From the NCBI GenBank assembly GCA_030560485.1, contig JAKTTS010000008.1, positions 23,544 to 87,543 of the forward strand: DNA of 64,000 nucleotides, written 5' to 3'. Of the stretch, positions 31,790 through 39,790 are shown one piece after another; position 1 is the stretch's first letter, and every line of letters begins with the position of its first letter. The position numbers and the translations under genes were made by a program. The DNA is from Ascoidea tarda (nom. inval.) (taxonomy: Eukaryota > Ascomycota > Saccharomycetes > Ascoideales > Ascoideaceae). The notes beneath the pieces are model-generated. The model did no database searches. It saw only the letters and a program-made list of their open reading frames with translations, and was not told the DNA's origin.

Positions 31790-34150
31790 ATGAAAATTAA
31801 TTCCAAATTCAAATTCAAATTCTCGTTTCTTCTATTCTCTCAGTTGATTTCAAATCTCTTATTTTTAACCCAGATCCATGCCCAAATAGTTATTAAAGAT
31901 TCTATAATTCATGATCTATTACCAAAGCAAAAAGTTTCGCCTCAATCAATTCACTCCAAATTACATGCAGATTTTTATAGTAATAATGAAGTTGGTTCAA
32001 TTTTAAAAACTGAATTAAATTCAATTATGTTAACTAGTCCAATAATCGCTAACAACTATACATCATTGAACGATTATAAAGATGATATGATGATTCTTTC
32101 GAGAAAACTATTAAGTGATGATGAGTTGATGAAAAAAGTTGGTTTTGATTATTTGGTTAAAACAAGTAAAAAATTTCAATTTTTAAGTAATAATGAGTTT
32201 TTAACATCAATTTATGTCCCAGAAAATTCCACGACGTTATTTTTATTCAATAGTACTGAAACTTTGAAAAAACCTCAACAGGATTCTGAAAAATTACAAT
32301 ACGTTAAGTTTATCCAAGAATCAATACCATTTAAGTTACCAAATCATTTCAAGTTGGTGGATTACTATTTAATTTTGCCATATAATTACTTGAATTCTAA
32401 TTCACACTATGATGTCCCTTACATTAACCAAAAATGTCTTGCAGCTAAGAACATTATCAATTTGCCAAAAGAAAATCTTCCTATTTTTAAAAAAGCATTA
32501 ATAAATGACCAGCCATTACTTGTTTTTATGTTCAAAAGTGATGAAGCCGAAAATTTGGGAAAATTATCATTGAAATTTGAAAAACAAATTAATGGCACAA
32601 ATAAAGAAAGAAATGATCTATTGATTAATAAAGGGAATAAAGAAAACGGTCGTGAAATAATTAATAGTGTTGAAAATGTTAATACTGATTTCAAGTCAAA
32701 TTCTGAATCGGATTCATTTTTTGATAGATTTGCAACATCTTGGCTTGAATCAATAAATTATTCCAGCCTTGTTCATAGCATATTTTGTACAATCAATGTT
32801 GTATCTCCGAATCAAAGTTATTGTCTAAAAATCAAAGAAGACGATATTAAATTATCAATTTTTCCTGCATATTACCAAACTGCTAATCAATCATACACTG
32901 ATAAGCCTGATATTGAGAAACATTTTAAGAAGCTTAAAAAATATAATCATGAAAAAAAAGATTTTAATAAAAGTGAAATATTTAATGAATCAAATGATCA
33001 TAAAAATGAGTTGAAACCAAGTATACTTAAATATATTCCAAAAATTGATCCGGCTTTATTTGCAGGAAAATTTTTGAAAAGCAAAATAACTGAAGAGAAT
33101 GTTAGTCAAAATAATGGTGAATCTAAAGAAATCGAGGAAAACTTAAGAGAAAAAATCAAAAGTTCAGATGGAGTTGAAGTTGAAGAAATTTCATCAGTGA
33201 ATCATGAAAAAAATCAGTTGGAAAAAAGAGGAATTTTTGGAAAGTTGCATAAAAAGTTTTGTGAAGGTAAAGATTGTAAGGAAAATCATAAAAGAAAAAA
33301 GTACAACGATTGTGAAAATCATCATTATAATGATTACTATAATGACTATGATGATTGTAATGATAATATTCCAAGAGGAGGGTATTATTATTATTATAGC
33401 CTCGGAGATTTAAACAATAAAAGCAACCTCTACAAACATAAACATGACCACAACCGTATTTTGGATAATAATGAGACAGATAATTTTAAAGATTTGAAAA
33501 GCCCAAATAGTTCAATTCCAATTTTCAAGCGTGGAATAGAAAACAATAAATTCAAAAAAGGCAGCATAATTGACAGTAATAATACAAGCTCAAATGAATC
33601 ACCAAAAAATAAAATAGAAGCAAAGTACAATTTATCTTCAAACTTGAAAATGCATCATGGATTTTTTGGAACCAAAAAAAAAAGCAATGAAACCAGCAGT
33701 AGCTTTTCAAAGAAAAAATCACTCAATAGAATAATACAAATGGCCAACCACATTAAAACTGTTAAAGCCCAAAACATAAACCAAAACAACAGCAGTGAAT
33801 CCAAGGACATGGGTGTAAAAGAAAACCAAAGCAGTGAAGAGATTGAAATAAGAAGCGACGGGACCATAATTATTTCATTGGCATTGTTGAAGAACAGCGA
33901 GTTAAAAATAGATGCCTTTTTGGAAGAAGCTCCAAAAGACCTGATCACCAACTCGTCTGCCGCCAAAAACCCACGCTATAGAAGAGCACTTTTGGGTAGC
34001 AGATCCATAAAAGTAGCACCAAAAAAGGAAAGCACAGAGGAAAATAAAAAGGATTGTGAGCCCATAACATGGCAGGGACTCTTTCGCTACAGCATCTTCA
34101 GAAAACCCAAGATCTGCTTGCCAGATTCAACGTTCGTCAAAGTCATCTAA
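31790..34150 (+). CDS. Secreted protein of unknown family with Kex2-like cleavage sites
   Basis: A 786-residue protein with no family I recognise. Residues 1-32 form a clear signal peptide (basic start, hydrophobic core, end near IHAQ). About a dozen N-glycosylation sequons follow. Dibasic sites that Kex2 could cut occur at Lys479-Arg480 (QLEKR before GIFGK), Lys580-Arg581 (IFKR before GIEN) and Arg731-Arg732. The segment after residue 480 is unusual: His-, Tyr- and Asp-rich with paired cysteines (FCEGKDC, NDCENHH) and a HKHDHN cluster that might bind metal. There is no transmembrane or GPI-type C-terminus, so it is probably released or wall-associated. It has one rare CTG codon at 33941-33943. 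Role unknown; a processed cell-surface or peptide precursor is an inference. Confidence 0.75.
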   Translation: MKINSKFKFKFSFLLFSQLISNLLFLTQIHAQIVIKDSIIHDLLPKQKVSPQSIHSKLHADFYSNNEVGSILKTELNSIMLTSPIIANNYTSLNDYKDDMMILSRKLLSDDELMKKVGFDYLVKTSKKFQFLSNNEFLTSIYVPENSTTLFLFNSTETLKKPQQDSEKLQYVKFIQESIPFKLPNHFKLVDYYLILPYNYLNSNSHYDVPYINQKCLAAKNIINLPKENLPIFKKALINDQPLLVFMFKSDEAENLGKLSLKFEKQINGTNKERNDLLINKGNKENGREIINSVENVNTDFKSNSESDSFFDRFATSWLESINYSSLVHSIFCTINVVSPNQSYCLKIKEDDIKLSIFPAYYQTANQSYTDKPDIEKHFKKLKKYNHEKKDFNKSEIFNESNDHKNELKPSILKYIPKIDPALFAGKFLKSKITEENVSQNNGESKEIEENLREKIKSSDGVEVEEISSVNHEKNQLEKRGIFGKLHKKFCEGKDCKENHKRKKYNDCENHHYNDYYNDYDDCNDNIPRGGYYYYYSLGDLNNKSNLYKHKHDHNRILDNNETDNFKDLKSPNSSIPIFKRGIENNKFKKGSIIDSNNTSSNESPKNKIEAKYNLSSNLKMHHGFFGTKKKSNETSSSFSKKKSLNRIIQMANHIKTVKAQNINQNNSSESKDMGVKENQSSEEIEIRSDGTIIISLALLKNSELKIDAFLEEAPKDLITNSSAAKNPRYRRALLGSRSIKVAPKKESTEENKKDCEPITWQGLFRYSIFRKPKICLPDSTFVKVI

Positions 34151-34749
34151 AATAGCGAGCCACAACCAAAGGAAAACTCGTAAAGAAAGCAAACACATTG
34201 TATAGACCAGTACTAGCTGTGATTCGCTAACAAAGTCCCTGGTTGGCCAATTGAGGTTGTAATTGAGGTTATAAGAAGGTGTAATTAAGTTTATAATCGA
34301 GTTTGTAGTCGATTTTTAGAGTTTGAAAACACCAACCACGGCTGACATAAACAGAGCACGGTTCAGTAAAAATCCGCTGATTGATTAATAAAGTCGCCGA
34401 ACACCTAGGAGGTGCTTTTTATGTCGCTTTCAAACAGGCCGGAAGTTCGATTTTCAATAATTCTTCAAGAATCAGCTTGCTTACATTTGTTTCATACAGT
34501 TTAGTATCAGCACATCTTTTATCAGACAGACCCAGCTTGACTCATTTGCAGTTGCTTGCCAATCAAGCTTTCTCAAGTCGGTGCTCGTTAAGGACATATG
34601 TTCGTTTGCAACCGAAAGCTATATCCGACTGTCTCACAAAAACCGACCAATTTCCAATTAGTAAGAATCAGTGGATATAAATTGGAGAGGTGACTGGAGT
34701 TATTTTGTTCTTTCGATTCAATTGCACCAAGAAAGCTGTTGAGAGGACC
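34151..34749. other. Intergenic region upstream of AIM2
   Basis: 599 bp of mixed composition between the secreted-protein stop and the AIM2 start, on the same strand. No gene, repeat or recognised site beyond ordinary promoter sequence. Confidence 0.65.
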
Positions 34750-35487
34750 ATGGGAAAGATTTCTGCTTACGATTGTTGTTTCAAAACCATCTTCCACTCT
34801 GGAGAGCCCAAGGGAAAGCATATCGACTTTTTGGGATATGATACCTATCAAACTGGCGATAAGAACTCTTCCAAGATCATTGTGATTCTAACTGATGTCT
34901 TTGGTCACAGATACAACAATGTTCTCTTGATAGCCGACAAATTCGCTGAGGCTGGCTATTATGTTGTCATTCCTGATTACTTGGAAGGTGATAATGTTAC
35001 CTTCAGCCAAAACGATCCACAATATGCTGCTAAAATCCAGAAATGGCTTGACTATCACAACATGGAGAAAACAAAACCTATTGTTGACGATTTTTTCAAA
35101 AAACTAAAAGAATCTGCTAAGTATAAGTTCATTGGTGTCACTGGATACTGTTTTGGAGGACGGTATGCCATCCAGCAAATTTCTGATACTGGTTATGCTG
35201 ATGCTACTGCTGTTGCTCATCCCAGTTTAGTTCAAATTGAGGAAATTCAAAGTGTCTCAAAACCGTTATTGATATCTGCTGCTGAAATTGACAAGGCTTT
35301 TACGGTTGAGTTGAGATACCAATCTGAAAAGGTTCTTGCTGAAAAAGGTGCCATCTATCAAATTGATCTATTTGGTGGGGTCGTCCATGGTTTTGCTGTC
35401 AGAGGTGATTTGTCTGATGCTAGGATCCAATATTCTATGAACAGAGTTATATCAGATCAGATTTACTGGTTTAATTTCTATTCATAA
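34750..35487 (+). CDS. AIM2: Aim2-like dienelactone hydrolase family protein
   Basis: A 245-residue alpha/beta hydrolase of the dienelactone hydrolase family. The nucleophile elbow is GYCFGGR with Cys134. The acid is Asp181 in SAAEID, and the histidine is His213 in VHGFAVRGD, giving the Cys-Asp-His triad. Length and the segments VILTDVFGHRYNNVLL and DQIYWFNFYS fit S. cerevisiae Aim2 closely. The physiological substrate of Aim2 is unknown; it was named from a mitochondrial-inheritance screen. There is no presequence here: the protein starts MGKISAYDCC. Earlier in-frame codons begin with GTG, not ATG. The stop faces that of the FAR1-type factor, 171 bp away. Confidence 0.9.
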   Translation: MGKISAYDCCFKTIFHSGEPKGKHIDFLGYDTYQTGDKNSSKIIVILTDVFGHRYNNVLLIADKFAEAGYYVVIPDYLEGDNVTFSQNDPQYAAKIQKWLDYHNMEKTKPIVDDFFKKLKESAKYKFIGVTGYCFGGRYAIQQISDTGYADATAVAHPSLVQIEEIQSVSKPLLISAAEIDKAFTVELRYQSEKVLAEKGAIYQIDLFGGVVHGFAVRGDLSDARIQYSMNRVISDQIYWFNFYS

Positions 35488-35658
35488 TCAATTCCAAACA
35501 CACATTTCTCGTCATAGAATTTTCATTTTAATAAACACAACATGAAAATAAAAGAAAAAAACTCCTATATAGTCAACATTATATCTTTATTTAACAATAG
35601 TGTTTTTCGGTTATCATTAACAACAATACAATCATTCAAAATCGCTAATTATACAGTT

Positions 35659-38600
35659 TTACTGATGCAAGACTGGGTTGAAATGAGAAGGAACTATTCC
35701 CATCATTTGAACAGCATTGGCACTTTCTATATCCATTCCAGTTAATTGGAGTTGCAATTCTTGGAAATTCACCAAACTCGTGTCAATATTTTCGTCTAGT
35801 GTCCGGTTATTCTTCATCTCTGTCTCCTCAGCTTGTGCAATTTCTTGTCTAATTTTCCGAAGATCATTATAAACATCTTTGTCAATTATATTTAATGTCG
35901 GAAATTTTTCCAATAGCCTTCTTCTTATAAATTGAGGCTTTTTAACGTTTTCTTGGGTAAATAAATATTTCATAAAATTGTATACTTCTGGTGTTCTTTT
36001 TCTTAATACTGGGTGATCTTTAATATTTGTAATTAATGTTGAATGCGAGTGTTTACTGAAAGGAACGTATAATCGAAATTTTCCTGTTCTTTTTTGGTAT
36101 TTTATGTGAACTCTAAATTTACATCCTAATTTTTTAGACATTCTTTTTCTTTTTTTAGTTACATGGCCATAATTTTCCTGCTCTTCTTCATTTTTTTCTG
36201 GATTTTTAAGTCTATCTCGTGTTTTCTTTGATACAGATTGTTCTGGATTACCACCTTTTTCACACCTATACAATGCATATCCTCTATCCTTTCCGGATTT
36301 ATATATTACAAGTCCAACTCTATGAGATATCATATAATCTTGAAGATATTTTTTTGCCTCATTCATTGTTGAAAACTCTTGTTCCTTTGGTGGGTCGGGT
36401 TGAAAAAGTTGAAATCCATTTTTGTCATCCTCATTCTCATTTTCATTGCTCAAGTTTTCATGTTCTATATTTTCATTAGTTGAGTCTTCATCATTTTCTT
36501 CATGAACATTACTGTTTAAATCATTAGTACTATAGTTTGACTCATTAAAATCGTTATTTGTTTGATCAAAATTATCTATATTGGAATCATTTGGTTCAAC
36601 TTGCGTTTCTGATTCTTCTGTGTTATCAATATTATCGGGATTATTTATCAAATTATTACTCGATGATCGAGTATGATTCGGCAAATCATTGCTGTTTGAT
36701 CTATTTAATTCTTCAATTCTTTCAGAAATTAAAGAATTTATGTTTGAATCATTATGATTATTAACCAAAACAAAATTAGTTGAAGAACCAGTTTTATCTT
36801 GATTTTGTTGCTGTTCCATTGTTGAATGAAATTGAGGATGAAAATTAGTAATATGGTAATGCGTTTGTAAATGCTGATGAAATAAGTCAATTGTTTTATC
36901 GTGATTATTTTGATTTGTTTGTGTTTCTTGAACAGAAAGTTGAGTAGATTGGGTGATCTGGTTTTGTTGAATATTCTGATCATTTTGGTTATTTTGGTTA
37001 TTTTGGTAATTTCTACTAATACGAACAGCATTAGAATGAATCCGCTGAATTGTGGTATCTGTATTTGAAACAACTTGATTATTTTGAATATTTTCTGTAA
37101 CATCATTCAAAGAGCCATTTTGATTTTGTTGTAACTGGTTTTGTATGATTTGGTTTTGATGTAAATCATTTGATTGAAATTGATTTTGTTCCAAAGAATT
37201 GTGCTGAATAGGGTCATTTTGTGCAGAACTATTCTGAACGATACTTTGTTGAACAATAGTACGATGAAGAGAGTTTCTTTGTTGTAGTGAATCATGTTGT
37301 GAGTGATTAGATAGTGGTTGGTTTTGTTGCACAGAAGTTTTTTGAACAGTAGCTTGCTGCAATCGGTTCTTCTGCAAGGGAACTTGTTGCTTTTCCTTTT
37401 GCTGCTGCTGCCGTTGCTGTTGATATTTTAAATAATTTTTTAAATTGATACAATTCTCTATTGAATATTTAACAGCTTCATCAGACATTGCCAAAGTTGT
37501 AAATTTATCAAATAAAAGAAATTTAATATTTGAAAATTCTCTAATTGTAGTATTTTGGATCAATTTAAAAATATAGTTATCAACATTATTGATTAAATAT
37601 TTGAGAGAATTTTGATTTCCAAATTCATTATTATTACTTATAATATTCAAGTTATTCAAATTGTTGATATTGCTCATATTAGTCAAATTATTTAAATTAT
37701 TTAAATTTTGTAAGTTACTTAAGTTGTGTAAATTATTTAAATTGCTTAAACTATTTAAACCATTTAAGTTATTTATATTTATATTGCTCAAATTGTTTAG
37801 ATTGTTAATATTGTTTAGATTATCTAAGCCAGTGATGTTAGTTATATTATTAATATCGTTCATAGTGCCATTTAAAGTGGTTATATTAGTGACATTAACG
37901 TTATCAGTCTCCAAATTTTTTGGTGACAGAGATCGGATATTATCCAATTGGTTTGAATGTTGAATATTGTTTAGTGTATGCTTTTTTTTGCTATTTTTGT
38001 TATTTTTGTTATTTTTGCTATTATTCTTATTATTATTGGTTGAATCAGATGTTTTATCTGGATTAACTTGGTTGTTTTGTTTTGTTGTTATTAAAGAAAA
38101 TGTGGAATTAAAATATAACAAATCATTGAAAGCAGAATTATTATTTATAGTTATGTTATTGTTTGAAGAATTAGAGTTTGTGACATTATTAACTTGATTA
38201 TCAGTATTGGTGTCTACTCCAGCGGAAGTAATATCATTAACATTAACATTAACATCATTTTTAGAGTTGGTATTATTAGAATTTTTGCTAGCGTTATTAT
38301 TAACATTGACATTAGCATTAGTATTAGAATTATAACTATTATCATTGAAATTATTATTGTCACCATTATTATTATCGTTAGTGGGGTAACCATTACGGGA
38401 TATTCTTTGAGCAATTATGTTAAGCTGATCTGTGTTTCTTTTTTTAATCCTATTATTAGTTCTACTGGAAGTTCTATATTTATGGTAAGACTCAGTATTA
38501 TCGTTTGCTAAAGCGGTTACTTCGACTTGAAGTTCTTCATTAGTGATTGATAGTTTAGGAAATTGACCTAGAAGTAGATGTCTAATTTCAGTTAATTGCA

Positions 38601-39138
38601 TATTTTTATCATTTTTAAGTAGGTTGTAAATGAATTCCACGACTTCGGTTGATCTTCTATATTTCTTCAATAATACGGTTGAATTTGAGACTAAAAATGA
38701 GGAATTTGCAAAAGAGCTTCTTTCAGATTGGGATTTATGAAGGACATCATTATCATCACCGTTTTGATTATTATCAGTTGCATTGGGATTCGCAATAAGA
38801 CCGGTGTTATTAGGCAAGATTGGATGAGTATGAACTGGACAAGTGACTAGTAGCTTGTATTTATTCAAATAGCGATCTAGTTTAAGTAGTAATTTGAAAC
38901 CACAATTTATTTTCGATGTAGTAGATTTTCGTTTTCTAGTTTCAGAAGTTAGAGATCTTTTGTTGATGTAAATTCCACCCAAATGGCATCTGTAGTTAAC
39001 AGTTCCTCTGTCCTTGTTAGACCTGTAGATGACTATTTTAACATTTGTTTGGGACATATACTCAGCTAGGTACAATTTGGCTTCCTCAATGGTGTTGAAT
39101 AGCTGCTCAATGGGAGGAGGCGGTTGACTAAAACTCAT
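35659..39138 (-). CDS. Putative transcription factor with duplicated FAR1-type DNA-binding modules
   Basis: A 1159-residue protein. Residues about 10-108 form a FAR1/WRKY-GCM1-type zinc-binding domain: EEAKLYLAEYM, then DRGTVNYRCHLGG, KINCGFK and a final CPVHTH. A second copy lies at about 911-1034: NEAKKYLQDYM, DRGYALYRCEKGG, KLGCKFR and SKHSHS. A helical module follows each copy (about 159-212; 1040-1100; pattern IRxxLLxxFPxL). A diverged third copy sits alone in the middle (about 509-570). The linkers are Asn- and Gln-rich. This domain class came from Mutator-like transposases and is used by yeast factors such as Aft1/Rcs1 and Rbf1. No transposase catalytic core is present, so it is a domesticated regulator, not a mobile element. 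Target genes are unknown. Confidence 0.75.
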   Translation of the reverse strand: MSFSQPPPPIEQLFNTIEEAKLYLAEYMSQTNVKIVIYRSNKDRGTVNYRCHLGGIYINKRSLTSETRKRKSTTSKINCGFKLLLKLDRYLNKYKLLVTCPVHTHPILPNNTGLIANPNATDNNQNGDDNDVLHKSQSERSSFANSSFLVSNSTVLLKKYRRSTEVVEFIYNLLKNDKNMQLTEIRHLLLGQFPKLSITNEELQVEVTALANDNTESYHKYRTSSRTNNRIKKRNTDQLNIIAQRISRNGYPTNDNNNGDNNNFNDNSYNSNTNANVNVNNNASKNSNNTNSKNDVNVNVNDITSAGVDTNTDNQVNNVTNSNSSNNNITINNNSAFNDLLYFNSTFSLITTKQNNQVNPDKTSDSTNNNKNNSKNNKNNKNSKKKHTLNNIQHSNQLDNIRSLSPKNLETDNVNVTNITTLNGTMNDINNITNITGLDNLNNINNLNNLSNININNLNGLNSLSNLNNLHNLSNLQNLNNLNNLTNMSNINNLNNLNIISNNNEFGNQNSLKYLINNVDNYIFKLIQNTTIREFSNIKFLLFDKFTTLAMSDEAVKYSIENCINLKNYLKYQQQRQQQQKEKQQVPLQKNRLQQATVQKTSVQQNQPLSNHSQHDSLQQRNSLHRTIVQQSIVQNSSAQNDPIQHNSLEQNQFQSNDLHQNQIIQNQLQQNQNGSLNDVTENIQNNQVVSNTDTTIQRIHSNAVRISRNYQNNQNNQNDQNIQQNQITQSTQLSVQETQTNQNNHDKTIDLFHQHLQTHYHITNFHPQFHSTMEQQQNQDKTGSSTNFVLVNNHNDSNINSLISERIEELNRSNSNDLPNHTRSSSNNLINNPDNIDNTEESETQVEPNDSNIDNFDQTNNDFNESNYSTNDLNSNVHEENDEDSTNENIEHENLSNENENEDDKNGFQLFQPDPPKEQEFSTMNEAKKYLQDYMISHRVGLVIYKSGKDRGYALYRCEKGGNPEQSVSKKTRDRLKNPEKNEEEQENYGHVTKKRKRMSKKLGCKFRVHIKYQKRTGKFRLYVPFSKHSHSTLITNIKDHPVLRKRTPEVYNFMKYLFTQENVKKPQFIRRRLLEKFPTLNIIDKDVYNDLRKIRQEIAQAEETEMKNNRTLDENIDTSLVNFQELQLQLTGMDIESANAVQMMGIVPSHFNPVLHQ

Positions 39139-39790
39139 GATGGGTAGTGGCTAGGCAAATAAAATAAATACAAGAAAGATGGATAAAAAGACCCGAAATC
39201 AAATATTTATTCAAGATGAGTCTCTGGTTAATTAGCAGCGATAGAAAACCTTATTAGAGTTTCTTTCAACAGTCTCTTTGAGTGATACCCAATCGAGATT
39301 ATATCACAATTGCAAAGGGCACGCAGCCTCTGAGCAACTGTTTTTTTTTCTCCAGCACCCCTTTTGGTGGTCACAAAACAGACACCGCAACGGGAAAATA
39401 GAACCAAAGGACTGGTATTATCACGTGTATGCATGTTAGTGTGCCATAATGGCTATAAACGCATCAGTGCATGCTGCGCATAAGACCCGTATGGCTGGTG
39501 TTTCTGGTATTGTATATAAGCAAAACCATAGCACATAAATACTAACAAATCCATTAGAAAAATCCATTTCCAAGACAAAATTAATCAACAAAACTGAAAA
39601 AAAATAAGTAAATAGTAAACAAAAACTAGAATAAAAAATTATACAATTTTAAACCAAAGAAAAATTGGTTTGTAATAAACATAAAAACAAAAAAATTCAA
39701 ATGGATAAAAATTAATTGGAGAAATTGAAATCAATAATTAAAAGACAAAGTAAAAAAAAAAGAACAACTCATGGAGATTTGGGAAATCCC
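39139..39790. other. Intergenic region upstream of the FAR1-type factor
   Basis: 652 bp between two minus-strand genes. The promoter side has a perfect CACGTG at 39422-39427 and alternating purine-pyrimidine sequence (gcatgctgcgcata) at about 39468. The side next to the FLC stop is A-rich. No gene seen. Confidence 0.65.
39422..39427. promoter_or_regulatory. CACGTG E-box upstream of the FAR1-type factor
   Basis: A perfect bHLH-type palindrome lies 284 bp before the start codon. It is a plausible Cbf1/Pho4-type site by sequence only. Confidence 0.3.

Noticed and set aside
35659-39138. Active MULE transposon
   Set aside because: The protein has FAR1-type domains, but I see no transposase catalytic region and no terminal inverted repeats around the gene.
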